From: Paraburkholderia silviterrae
Lineage (GTDB): Bacteria > Pseudomonadota > Gammaproteobacteria > Burkholderiales > Burkholderiaceae
NCBI RefSeq assembly: GCF_004353915.1
Contig: NZ_SMRP01000008.1
Coordinates: forward strand, 237,324 to 301,323
DNA length: 64,000 nt
Direction: 5' to 3'
Part shown: piece after piece, positions 1 to 8,273 of the stretch
Numbering within the stretch: position 1 is the stretch's first letter
How the letters are laid out: each line of letters begins with the position of its first letter
Notes under the pieces: model-generated
What the model was told of the DNA's origin: nothing
The model's database searches: none
Seen by the model: only the letters and a program-made list of their open reading frames with translations
Translations under genes and position numbers: made by a program

Positions 1-2098
1 CGCGCATGAGCGGGCGCACGTCCTGGCGCCCGAGGTCGCGCGAGCGCAGCGCCATGTGTAGCGCGAGCGCGAAACTCACCGTCACATTGAGCACGGCCAT
101 GCTTGCCACGCCCGCCACGGCCCACCAGAGCTCGCCGCTCTTGAGCGTAGCCGTGCCGAGCACACCGAGCGCCACGCCGATCGAGCCCGACGAGAGCGTC
201 ACGTGCCGCACCTCGAAGTGGAACGCGACGGCCGAGACGATTGCCGGCACGAGACCGAGCAACATGCCCAGCACGAGGTTGCCCCACACGCCCGCCACGT
301 TCGTGCGGCAGAAGTGCGCGAGGCGCGCCGCGCCCGCGGCCCCCAGCGTCATGCGCAGGCGCCGGTTCCACGCGAGCGCGTCCCCGACGCGGTGCAGCAC
401 GAACCAGTTGTCGGCCCAGCCCGCGAACAGGCTCGACGCCCACAGCAGTACGCCCGTCAGCGCGGCGTAGAACGGCGTCGGGCCGATGAGCGAGAACGAT
501 TGGAGCGTGGCGTGCGCCTTCGCTGGCGTGATCAGGTTCGTGTGAAAGAGCCAGCCGCACACGAGCTGGATCGTGAGGCAGGCCGGAAACACGAGCAGCA
601 CGTTGCCGAGCACGGCGGCGGCCTGGGTGCGGATCAGCGCCACCACCGACGACACGAAGCGCGCGCGCCCCGCGCTCTCGTTGGCGCCGTCGAGCTCGCG
701 CGCGAGCGTGGGCGCCGTCATCGCGGGCTGCTTGGTCGCGAGCGAGAAGTGGCAGAAGTGCATGACGAGGAAGCTCAACGCGTAGTTGATGCCCGCGAAA
801 AGCCCTTCGATCATCGAGGGCAGGTGCGCGCCCGTAATGCCGAATTTCACGTAGACCGTGACGGCCGTGACGAGGCCGCCGCCCGCCGCCATGCGCAGCA
901 TCGTGAGGTATTCGGCGCGGTCGCGGGCGATATAGTGCTCGCCGGTATCGGCGGAGAGCTCCACCACCTTGCGCGAGAGCAGCGCGAAATTGCTGCGCAT
1001 GAGGTACGCCACGCTCTGGCTCTTCTGGTTAGCCTTGACGAGCTCGGCGACGAGGCGCGCCTGCGTCGAGGGATCGTCGGCGGCCATCCACGCGTCGAGC
1101 AGACGCTCAGCGCGCATGATGCGCATGCGCATGCGCTCGACCTGGAACACCGTGTCCACGCGCACCCCGTGGCGGTAGAGGTGCGCGAAGACGTCGTCGG
1201 TGGCCTTGCGGCAGTCGTCGAGCAAGACGCGCAGCCACGTCACTTCCTGCAGCAGGCGCGCGGGCTCGCCCGCATCGCGCGCGTCCTCTACCGCGAGCAT
1301 CGCGCGGGTGAGGCGGAAGAACGACAGCTTTTCGACGGCCACGCGCGCGTCCTCGCTGGACAGGCGGCTGCGCACCGTCGGCGAGAGCCCCGTCGAGCTG
1401 ATCTGGCAGGTCAGGTTGTGCAGCGCCGTGAGCAGGCCGAGCGAGAACTCGTTGGGCAGCGCCGCGGGCGCAGCGGCGCGCGCGCCTGGCGCGCTGTCGT
1501 CGGCGGGGCTGCAAGCGGATACGGCGGCGGCATCAGCGCCAGGATGCACCGCGTCGGGCTCGGCGATCAGGGCCTGCAGGCGCGCGAGCAGGTCGCGCGG
1601 CAGCGTCGCGATCCACTCGGGATCGTGGGTGGCGGGGAACATCAGCGTGACGAGCGCCGCCAGGTCGCGGCGGTTCGGCGCCGGCGGGATCAACTGCGCC
1701 TGCACGCGCTCCATCAGCGAGCCGAACAGGCCCGAGTGAACCGGCATGCCCGCGTCGCAGAGCAGCGTGATGCTGTCACTCTCGCGCAGGAGCTCGCGCA
1801 CCATCGCGCCCACGTTGGCCTTCCATGCCGGATTGCGGTCCAGCACGTGCAGCAGGTAGCGCACGCGCGCGTGCTCGGGCGGCGCGCGCAGCGGGGTCTC
1901 CGGCGCCGGGGTGGAAGAGGGCGCGTCGGCGTCGAGCTTGCCGCGCCGGTGGATCCAGTGCGCGAGCTCGATCAGCCAGTCGCTGCGCTCCGCGTAGGGC
2001 GCGTCGGCGTCGGCGGTGGCAAGCAGTGCGTCGAGCTGACGAACCGCGCTGCGCGAAGCGCGCCATTTTTTCCAGAGCGTCGTGAACGAACGAAACAT
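1..2098 (-). CDS. Site-specific recombinase (Gcr-type) family membrane protein, C-terminus cut by window edge
   Basis: The frame runs open on the minus strand from an ATG at 2098 to base 1 without a stop, so about 699 residues are visible and the C-terminus lies outside. The N-terminal 330 or so residues are soluble and rich in Ala, Arg and Leu. The second half holds several hydrophobic segments, for example the stretch around GLFAGINYALSFLVM and a long one near the visible end. The overall pattern matches the beta-proteobacterial family usually annotated 'site-specific recombinase', recognised from memory. I see no tyrosine- or serine-recombinase catalytic motif, so the recombinase name is inherited, not demonstrated. 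The next gene upstream on the same strand ends at 2395, leaving a gap of about 300 bp. Confidence 0.7.
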   Translation of the reverse strand, partial: MFRSFTTLWKKWRASRSAVRQLDALLATADADAPYAERSDWLIELAHWIHRRGKLDADAPSSTPAPETPLRAPPEHARVRYLLHVLDRNPAWKANVGAMVRELLRESDSITLLCDAGMPVHSGLFGSLMERVQAQLIPPAPNRRDLAALVTLMFPATHDPEWIATLPRDLLARLQALIAEPDAVHPGADAAAVSACSPADDSAPGARAAAPAALPNEFSLGLLTALHNLTCQISSTGLSPTVRSRLSSEDARVAVEKLSFFRLTRAMLAVEDARDAGEPARLLQEVTWLRVLLDDCRKATDDVFAHLYRHGVRVDTVFQVERMRMRIMRAERLLDAWMAADDPSTQARLVAELVKANQKSQSVAYLMRSNFALLSRKVVELSADTGEHYIARDRAEYLTMLRMAAGGGLVTAVTVYVKFGITGAHLPSMIEGLFAGINYALSFLVMHFCHFSLATKQPAMTAPTLARELDGANESAGRARFVSSVVALIRTQAAAVLGNVLLVFPACLTIQLVCGWLFHTNLITPAKAHATLQSFSLIGPTPFYAALTGVLLWASSLFAGWADNWFVLHRVGDALAWNRRLRMTLGAAGAARLAHFCRTNVAGVWGNLVLGMLLGLVPAIVSAVAFHFEVRHVTLSSGSIGVALGVLGTATLKSGELWWAVAGVASMAVLNVTVSFALALHMALRSRDLGRQDVRPLMR

Positions 2099-2341
2099 AC
2101 AAAAACGTCAGGCGATAGGGTAAAGCGGCATTATCGCGGCTCGCGCGGATTTGCCTGATCGAGTTGGGCCGCCGGGATGGGCGATGCGCGTTGTGTGGGA
2201 CGTGGGGGTGGCTCGGGAGAGCCTGGTGAAAGGGGCGGCGGTTGGTGTTTCACGCGGGCTCGCCGGGACCGGAAGCCGGTGCCTGGGTGCCGCGGTGACG
2301 CCAGCGCTTGGGATGATCGACGAGCACCCGGAACGGGATAT

Positions 2342-2370
2342 GGACGCGGCGCGCAGTGCGCGCCACGTCC
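2342..2370 (-). terminator. Strong hairpin downstream of pqiC
   Basis: Two 13-base arms (2342-2354 and 2358-2370) pair with one mismatch around a 3-base loop, 24 bases past the pqiC stop. No T-run follows on the minus strand, so it may stabilise the 3' end or support factor-dependent termination. I see nothing else in the 2099-2394 gap. Confidence 0.4.
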
Positions 2371-2394
2371 ATCGAGAGGTCTCTTTCCAGGGTG

Positions 2395-3117
2395 TCAGCC
2401 CGCCGTAGCGGCAGGCATGGCCTGCGGGCAGGCCACGCTGGTCACGGGCTTCATGTGCACGTTCTTCGCGCCGTTCTTCGTGGTGGCCGGCGCGCTCGCC
2501 TGCGGTGCCGCGGCGAGCGTGCGCACGCCGCTTGCAATGGCCTGCGAGAGGGCCGCCACCGCGCGCCGGTGGCCGACCACGAGTGCGTCATAGCCATCGC
2601 CCACGGGCTCGTTGAGCACGCTGCGGCAGGTCATGACCGCCTGCGAGTCCAGCGAGCGCACACTCCAGACCGCGTCGATGAGGGCGTGCGAGCCCGGCCA
2701 CGATTCGAAGCGCTGCACTTGCACGCTCACGCGGTACACCGGCACGCCTTCGGGATGCGGCGAGCCATACACGTCGATGGTGCCGAGCTGCTGCGTGAGG
2801 TCGCCCGAGAGCGCGCGGCGGATCTCGTCGCCGGGCAGCGAAGCCCAGCGCTCCTGCTCGAGCACCTTGACCTGGGTGGCGTCGTTCTGCACGACGAACT
2901 GTAGCTTCGCGACTTGCGGCGGCACGTCGACCGGCGCCAGCGCGACGAGCAGAGCCGGGTTGCCCGTGGTCGCGGCGACCGGCGCGCGTGCGGCGTCGTC
3001 GGTCGGGCTCAGCGTGTAGAAACGGCTGCCGGGCGAGGCGCAGCCCGCGAGCGCCGCCGCAAGGGCAAGTGCCGCAAGGGCTGCCGGGAGCCGCAGGGGT
3101 AGCCGGCGAAACGTCAT
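2395..3117 (-). CDS. pqiC: PqiC-like outer-membrane lipoprotein of the Pqi lipid-transport system
   Basis: The protein is 240 residues and starts with a lipoprotein signal peptide ending in LAGCAS, so the mature protein is anchored through Cys. The following YTLSP motif and the LVALAPVDVPP region are typical of the ABC-type transport auxiliary lipoprotein family (DUF330/PqiC). The ATG at 3117-3115 overlaps the pqiB stop in an ATGA arrangement, implying translational coupling and fixing the start. PqiC is known to form an outer-membrane partner for the PqiB tunnel that spans the periplasm. The C-terminal tail after about residue 205 is Ala/Thr/Lys-rich and probably disordered. Confidence 0.88.
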   Translation of the reverse strand: MTFRRLPLRLPAALAALALAAALAGCASPGSRFYTLSPTDDAARAPVAATTGNPALLVALAPVDVPPQVAKLQFVVQNDATQVKVLEQERWASLPGDEIRRALSGDLTQQLGTIDVYGSPHPEGVPVYRVSVQVQRFESWPGSHALIDAVWSVRSLDSQAVMTCRSVLNEPVGDGYDALVVGHRRAVAALSQAIASGVRTLAAAPQASAPATTKNGAKNVHMKPVTSVACPQAMPAATAG

Positions 3118-4766
3118 GGCTTGTCTCCTGATTTGCCGCGCAGCAGCGATTCGGGATGGCGCTCCAGATAATCCGAGAGCGCGTTGAGGGACTGCAGCGT
3201 GCGCGTGAGCTCCTGCAGCGCCTGATGCACGTCCGTTTGCATCGGCGAATCCTGCTGCAGCGTGGTCTGCGCGGCGTTGAAGGTCTTCTGCGCCTGGTCG
3301 AGCGTGCCACGCATCTGCGGCAGGATTTCGTCGTTGACCTTGCCGAACAACTGGTTCGCGTTCTTCAGCGAGTCGTTCAGATTGTTGCCGATCTGGTCGA
3401 ACGGAATCTTGTCGAGCTTCTTCGCGATGTCGGCGAGCTGCAACTGCAGTTCCTCGAGCGAGTTCGGAATCGTCGGCAGCTCCATGGGGTCGCGGTCGAG
3501 ATCCACCTTCGCGGGCGGCGCCTTCGGGAAGACGTCGAGTGCGATGTAGAGCTGGCCCGTGATCAGGTTGCCGGTGCGCAACTGGCCGCGCAGACCGCGC
3601 GCGACGAGGCGCTTGACGAGCTCCTGGCTTTGCACCGTGTGCGGAGCCGGCGCTTCGCCGTGGATGCGCCGCGAGAGGCGCTGCGGATACAGGTTCATCG
3701 CCACCGGCATCGTGAAGTTGTGCTCCTTCGGGTCGTACTCGATGCCGATGTCGGTCACCTGGCCGAGCACGATGCCGCGGAAGTCGATCGGCGCGCCCAC
3801 CGAGAGGCCGCGCAGCGACTGGTTGAAGTACATCACCACGCGCACCGGCGCGCCGTCCGGCTCGCGCATCGCTTCGGTCTGGTCGGACGCGAGCGTGAAG
3901 GTCGAGTTGTCGGGCGCCTGCGGACCCATGGCCTGGCCCGACGGCGCCTCGAACGCGAGGCCGCCCACCACCACGGTCGCGAGCGACTGCGTGTTGACCT
4001 TGATGCCGCTCGAATCGAGCTGCACGTTCACGCCGCTCGCGTGCCACCAGCGCGTGTTGGTGCCCACGTACTGGTCGTAGGGCGCGCTCACGAACACTTG
4101 CACCGTGACGCCGTTGCCGTCCTTGTCGAGCGAGTAGCCCGTCACCTGGCCCACCTGGATGCGGCGATAGAAGATGGGCGTGCCGATGTCGAGCGAGCCC
4201 AGATTGTCGCTATGCAGCGTGTAGCGGTGGCCCTTTTCGTCGATGGTCACGGCGGGCGGCGTTTCCAGCCCGACGAAGTCGCTGGCGGTTTCGCTCGAGC
4301 GGCCCGCGTCGGCGCCGATATACGAGCCCGAGAGCAGCGTGCCGAGGCCCGAGACGCCGCTCGCGCCGATGCGCGCGCGCACGACCCAGAAATGGCTGTC
4401 CTTCTTGGCGAAGTTCTCGGCGTCCTTGGTGAGCTCCACGGTCACGAGCACGCGCGAGAGATTCGGCGAAAGCTTGATGGCGCGAACCGAGCCGATATCG
4501 ACGTCCTTGTACTTGACCTTGGTCTTGCCAGGCTCCAGGCCCTCGGCGGTCATGAAGCTGATCGTGATGGTCGGGCCGCGCGAGGCCACGGACTTCACCA
4601 CGAGCGCAACGCCGATCAGCGCCGCGACGAGCGGCACGATCCAGACGAGCGAAGGCAGCCAGCGCCTCGGCTTGACGATGTCCGGTTCGGGCAGGTCGGG
4701 CGGTAGCGAGCCACCACCCGAGGGCACGCCGCCGGAGGGCGGGGTCGGTCCTTTCGGACTATTCAT
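3114..4766 (-). CDS. pqiB: Intermembrane lipid-transport protein PqiB (MCE domains)
   Basis: This is a 550-residue protein, the usual size for PqiB. A Pro/Gly-rich cytoplasmic N-terminus is followed by one membrane helix (about residues 38-60) and then periplasmic MCE-domain repeats. Repeated elements include VKYKDVDIGSV near residue 84 and the related FYRRIQVGQV and IDFRGIVLGQVTDIG. The C-terminal quarter is helical with a coiled-coil look (DQIGNNLNDSLKNANQLF), matching the needle of the PqiB hexamer. Its start overlaps the upstream pqiA stop by 8 bp and its stop overlaps pqiC by 4 bp, so the operon is tightly coupled. The role is phospholipid or hydrophobic-molecule transport between the two membranes. 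Confidence 0.93.
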   Translation of the reverse strand: MNSPKGPTPPSGGVPSGGGSLPPDLPEPDIVKPRRWLPSLVWIVPLVAALIGVALVVKSVASRGPTITISFMTAEGLEPGKTKVKYKDVDIGSVRAIKLSPNLSRVLVTVELTKDAENFAKKDSHFWVVRARIGASGVSGLGTLLSGSYIGADAGRSSETASDFVGLETPPAVTIDEKGHRYTLHSDNLGSLDIGTPIFYRRIQVGQVTGYSLDKDGNGVTVQVFVSAPYDQYVGTNTRWWHASGVNVQLDSSGIKVNTQSLATVVVGGLAFEAPSGQAMGPQAPDNSTFTLASDQTEAMREPDGAPVRVVMYFNQSLRGLSVGAPIDFRGIVLGQVTDIGIEYDPKEHNFTMPVAMNLYPQRLSRRIHGEAPAPHTVQSQELVKRLVARGLRGQLRTGNLITGQLYIALDVFPKAPPAKVDLDRDPMELPTIPNSLEELQLQLADIAKKLDKIPFDQIGNNLNDSLKNANQLFGKVNDEILPQMRGTLDQAQKTFNAAQTTLQQDSPMQTDVHQALQELTRTLQSLNALSDYLERHPESLLRGKSGDKP

Positions 4767-5421
4767 GAGGGTGATCCTGAGAGTGTTGCGAGGGTTGCTG
4801 TTTGTCTTCGTCTACCGGATCCCAGATGAGGCGGGGATCGAACTGCATCGACGCGATCATCGTCAGGATCACGACCGAGCCGAACGCGATCGCGCCGGGC
4901 CCCGCCGTAATCACCGCAAGCGACTGGAAGCGTACCAGCGCGACCGTCAGAGTGACCACGAACACGTCCAGCATCGACCAGCGGCCAATGAACTCGACGA
5001 GCCGATAAAGCTTCGTGCGCTCGACTGGGCGCCACGTGGAGCGGCGCTGCGCCGTGGTGCAGAGCAGGGCGAGCACGGAGAGCTTGAGCATGGGCACGAG
5101 AATGCTCGCGATGAAGACGATCACCGCGAGCGGGGCGTCGCCCGAGGTCCAGAAGTAGGCGACGCCGCTCATGATGGTGTCGTCCTCCTCGCCAACGAGC
5201 GAGGCCGTGTGCATCACCGGCAGCAGGTTCGCGGGGATGTACAGGATCGCGGCGGCGAAGAGGAGCGCCCAGGTGCGTGTGAGGCTGTCGGGGTGGCGCT
5301 CGTGCATGGGCGAGTCGCAGCGCCCGCAGCGCTCATGCACGCCCGGGCGCGCGCGCGGTTGCACGTGGCCGCAGGCGTGGCAGGAAATGAGGCCGGCGTC
5401 GGTGGCAGTGGTGAATTTCAT
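4759..5421 (-). CDS. pqiA: PqiA-family inner-membrane protein, second half-type
   Basis: The protein is 220 residues, starting at the ATG at 5421 (MKFTTATDAG). A zinc-ribbon-like N-terminus carries CHACGH and then CGRCDS, and is followed by four predicted membrane segments (ALLFAAAILYIPANLLP, APLAVIVFIASILVPMLKL and two more). In enterobacteria PqiA is one protein of about 417 residues made of two such halves. Here each half is its own gene, and this one corresponds to the second. It is preceded by the other half gene with a 25-bp gap and runs 8 bp into pqiB. It is the likely inner-membrane partner of PqiB. Confidence 0.88.
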   Translation of the reverse strand: MKFTTATDAGLISCHACGHVQPRARPGVHERCGRCDSPMHERHPDSLTRTWALLFAAAILYIPANLLPVMHTASLVGEEDDTIMSGVAYFWTSGDAPLAVIVFIASILVPMLKLSVLALLCTTAQRRSTWRPVERTKLYRLVEFIGRWSMLDVFVVTLTVALVRFQSLAVITAGPGAIAFGSVVILTMIASMQFDPRLIWDPVDEDKQQPSQHSQDHPHE

Positions 5422-5446
5422 CGTGATGCCTCGGTGCGCTGGGCGT

Positions 5447-6478
5447 TCATTGCGGGGTCCAGCCAGGCGCGTTCGCGCTGCCGCCGTGCTGCTTCGGCGC
5501 GGCCGGATCGAGGATCTCGGGGCTGGCGAGCGGGCCGATCGCGTCGGGCGGGCGAGGTGCGTCTTCTCGAGATGCGGGATCGGCGCCGCCGGCAGCATCG
5601 CTCGCTTCGCGCACGTCCTCGGCGAGCACTGCGGGCACGCCGGGGTCGAGTGCGCCGACGGGGTCGATATCGAGTCCGCCGTGGCTCGAGGTTGCGCCGG
5701 GCAGTCCGGTGCCGCTCATGTCGCTGACGTCACGGGTGAGGCCATGCGCGGCGGAACCGCTCACGCCGTGCGGGCCGCCCGAACCGTCAAGGCCGCCCGG
5801 ACCGCCTGGCCCACCCGAACCCGTCACACTGCCCGCCGGACCCGCACCGCCGCGGCGCGCGGCGCGCGCGCTTTCGCGCAGGGCGTCGGCCACATCCCAT
5901 AGCGTGCGTGCGTCGAAGGTCAGGACCACAGTGATCATGAGTGTGAGCGCACCGAACGCGAACAGCGCGGTCTCGGGAATCACGCGTGCGAGGCTCACCA
6001 TTTTCACGATGGTGATGAGCACGCCCAGCATGAAAACTTCGAGCATGCCCCAAGGCCGCACGAACTGGATCGTGCGCAGCACGAGGTTGAAGCCCGGTGG
6101 AATGTAGCCGCGCCGGATAGGCAGGAGCACGTAGAGCAGCGCGACCAGCTCGGTGAGTGGGCAGAGAATGGTTGCGAAAAAAACCATCACCGCGACGATC
6201 TCCATGCCTTCGTTCCACAGCACGATGAGCGCGCCGAAGAGGCTCGACTGCGAGATGATGCCGTTGGCATCGAGCTCGATGATGGGAAACGACTGCGCGA
6301 TGACGAACGTGACGAGCGCGGCGATGGTGATCGCGCAGATGCGGTCGAGCTGCGATGAAGCGCTGTTATAGAGCGTGGCGCCGCAGCGCGTGCAGCGCGC
6401 GCTTTGTCGCCCGAGCAGGCGAGGCTTGTGGTAGAGCGCGTCGCATTCGTGACACGCGATCAGATTGTCCTGGGCCAT
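5447..6478 (-). CDS. pqiA: PqiA-family inner-membrane protein, first half-type, with long Gly/Pro-rich tail
   Basis: The protein is 343 residues. The first 215 or so form a PqiA module: a zinc-ribbon-like CHECDALYHKP plus CTRCGA, then four hydrophobic segments including ICAITIAALVTFVIAQSFPI. From about residue 218 the protein becomes a low-complexity tail rich in Gly, Pro, Ser and Asp (GSGGPGGPGGLDGSGGPHG), which the usual PqiA proteins lack. It is the promoter-proximal gene of the minus-strand operon pqiA-pqiA-pqiB-pqiC and is divergent from yceI. The tail is probably cytoplasmic and disordered; its role is unknown. Confidence 0.85.
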   Translation of the reverse strand: MAQDNLIACHECDALYHKPRLLGRQSARCTRCGATLYNSASSQLDRICAITIAALVTFVIAQSFPIIELDANGIISQSSLFGALIVLWNEGMEIVAVMVFFATILCPLTELVALLYVLLPIRRGYIPPGFNLVLRTIQFVRPWGMLEVFMLGVLITIVKMVSLARVIPETALFAFGALTLMITVVLTFDARTLWDVADALRESARAARRGGAGPAGSVTGSGGPGGPGGLDGSGGPHGVSGSAAHGLTRDVSDMSGTGLPGATSSHGGLDIDPVGALDPGVPAVLAEDVREASDAAGGADPASREDAPRPPDAIGPLASPEILDPAAPKQHGGSANAPGWTPQ

Positions 6479-6686
6479 GCGGGCAGAAGACGCAAAACGA
6501 CGTGAACGGAACGAAAAGGTGCTGGCGACGCAGCGGCGTTGCCAGCCATGTTACCAAAGGGGCCGATAGCACGCGTTTCCTTCGTCAGCGCGCGCGGCGA
6601 GCCGCGCGTTCGATGGGACGGCGCCGCCCTGGCAGCCCGAACGGCGTGGGAGTGTGCCACGTTTGCTGCACCTGCGTGCGCCACCC

Positions 6687-6781
6687 GCGCAGCAATCGTG
6701 CGCTAGCGCAGACTGGCGGGCCGGCTTTGCACCGCGGGCGTTGCCGCGCGCCGGTTTTGCGCTGGCGCACGATTGCTGCGC
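6687..6781. repeat. Near-perfect 24-bp inverted repeat in the pqiA/yceI divergent intergenic region
   Basis: Arms at 6687-6710 and 6758-6781 are reverse complements with a single mismatch (core GCAATCGTGCGC against GCGCACGATTGC), separated by 47 bp. The 460-bp gap 6479-6938 between the two divergent genes holds no convincing ORF. The arms could form a cruciform or a large hairpin in RNA, or be operator halves; neither arm is followed by a T-run. No promoter could be assigned confidently. Confidence 0.6.
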
Positions 6782-6938
6782 GCTGCCCTGGCGCCGGATG
6801 TTTGTATTCTGTTCGCATACACGCCGCCAGGTTATCGTTCCTTCTGAGCGGCCGATTGACCGGCCATCCCTCCATGGGGCCCGCGCGGGCGGCGGGTGCG
6901 ATTAGCGGAGGTGCACGACGCCTGGGCTGGGGAAAAAC

Positions 6939-7538
6939 ATGAAAGCATTGGCTGGACTGGCGCGTTTGATGAGAAGCCGGGCGCGCGTGACCAGGGCGGG
7001 GGCGGCGCTCGCAGCGCTGACGATATGGGCGGCAAGCAGTGCAGTCTGGGCGCAAATGGATGCGGGCAAGAGTACGCTCGTGGCGATCTCGCGGCAAATG
7101 AGCGTGCCCGTGGAGGGCAGCTTCACGAAGTTCGACGCGCAGATCGACTTCGACCCGGCGAAGCCGGCAGCGGGCACGGCGCGCCTGACGGTCGATACCG
7201 GCAGCTACGACCTTGGCGACGCAAGCTATAACGACTCGGTGCGCGGCCCCGAATGGTTCGACGCCAAGGCGTATCCGCAAGCCACGTTCGTTGCCACGTC
7301 GATCGCCTCGACCGGCCCGAACCAGTACAGCGTGAGCGGCAACCTCACGATCAAGGGGCATACGGAGCGCGTCGTGGCGCCGGTCGTGCTCACACAGCAG
7401 GGCGCGACGCAGACCTTCGACGGCACGCTGCCCATTCATCGGCTCGCGTTCGGCATCGGCACGGGCGAGTGGAAGGATACCTCGACCGTCGCGGACGAAG
7501 TGCTGATCAAGTTTCACATCGTCGTCGCGCACAAGTAA
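6939..7538 (+). CDS. YceI-family periplasmic protein
   Basis: The protein is 199 residues with an N-terminal signal peptide (positively charged start, hydrophobic stretch, cleavage plausible after SSAVWA). The remainder is a YceI-type lipocalin-like beta barrel: VEGSFTKFDAQIDFDP, the GPEWFDAKAYPQATF element and a C-terminal VADEVLIKFHIVV strand. YceI proteins bind long isoprenoid lipids, and some are stress-induced or acid-induced. A GGGGAAA stretch lies just ahead of the ATG. A second YceI gene follows 90 bp downstream in the same direction, so the two are likely co-transcribed. No cytochrome b561 gene, a common YceI neighbour, is present. Confidence 0.88.
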   Translation: MKALAGLARLMRSRARVTRAGAALAALTIWAASSAVWAQMDAGKSTLVAISRQMSVPVEGSFTKFDAQIDFDPAKPAAGTARLTVDTGSYDLGDASYNDSVRGPEWFDAKAYPQATFVATSIASTGPNQYSVSGNLTIKGHTERVVAPVVLTQQGATQTFDGTLPIHRLAFGIGTGEWKDTSTVADEVLIKFHIVVAHK

Positions 7539-7628
7539 TGGGCAACGCGTGCGGCGGCGCGTTTCTCTCACGGCGTTGCCGGCGATTTGCCACGCAGCGT
7601 TTGCGTACGGATCACAAAGGAGGCGTAC

Positions 7629-8210
7629 TTGAACCGATTCGTGTTGATGGCCGCAGGGGCCGCAGCGGTGTCGCTCGCCGCGTCGCTGGCGCATGCCGCG
7701 GATACCTACCAGCTCGACCCGAACCACACCTTTCCGAGCTTCGAGGCCGATCACTTCGGCGGCCTGTCGATCTGGCGCGGCAAGTTCACCAAAAGCACAG
7801 GCACGGTCACGCTCGACCGGGCGGCGAAGACCGGCACCGTCGACGTGACGATTGACGCGGCCTCGGTGCAGACCGGCAATCCGCAGCTCGACAAGCATCT
7901 CCAGGGCGACGACTTCTTCGACGTCGCGAAATATCCGACTGCCACGTACAAGGGCACGCGAATAGTCTTCGACGGCGACAAGCCCAAGGAAGTGATCGGC
8001 ACCTTCACGCTGCATGGCGTGACGCGGCCGCTCAAGCTCGAGATCGAATCGTTCAAGTGCATGCAGCACCCGGTGCTCAAGCGCGAGGTGTGCGGCGTGG
8101 AAGCGGAAGCGGAACTCAACCGCGACGACTACGGCATGGACTCGGGCAAGAAGTACGGCTTCAAGATGAAGACCACGTTGCACATTCAGGCCGAAGGCAT
8201 CAAGCAGTAG
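7629..8210 (+). CDS. YceI-family periplasmic protein, second copy, TTG start
   Basis: I place the start at TTG 7629 because AAAGGAGG ends 5 bases before it. An in-frame ATG 42 bases upstream would put this ribosome-binding site inside the coding region. The 193-residue product has a signal peptide (MNRFVLMAAGAAAVSLAASLAHA) and the YceI fold motifs: YQLDPNHTFPSFEADHFGG, the DDFFDVAKYPTATYKG element, and a C-terminal VEAEAELNRDDYGMDSGKK segment typical of the family. It is only distantly similar to the YceI upstream. A perfect terminator follows 34 bases after the stop, closing a two-gene unit. Confidence 0.9.
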   Translation: MNRFVLMAAGAAAVSLAASLAHAADTYQLDPNHTFPSFEADHFGGLSIWRGKFTKSTGTVTLDRAAKTGTVDVTIDAASVQTGNPQLDKHLQGDDFFDVAKYPTATYKGTRIVFDGDKPKEVIGTFTLHGVTRPLKLEIESFKCMQHPVLKREVCGVEAEAELNRDDYGMDSGKKYGFKMKTTLHIQAEGIKQ

Positions 8211-8244
8211 TGGGGGCCTGACAAAGCGCGCGCGGCGCGCCCGC

Positions 8245-8273
8245 AACAAGGCCCGCCGAAGGCGGGCCTTGTT
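8245..8273 (+). terminator. Intrinsic terminator after the yceI pair
   Basis: Arms 8245-8257 and 8261-8273 form a perfect 13-bp stem with a 3-base GAA loop; the distal arm ends in TTGTT. The distal arm lies directly against the stop codon of the convergent minus-strand gene, and bases from 8263 onward belong to the duplicated unit described at 8263-9131. Confidence 0.85.

Noticed and set aside
203..2158. A 651-codon plus-strand frame at the left end
   Set aside because: The minus-strand frame encodes a coherent membrane-protein family member; the plus frame is Arg-rich and patternless.
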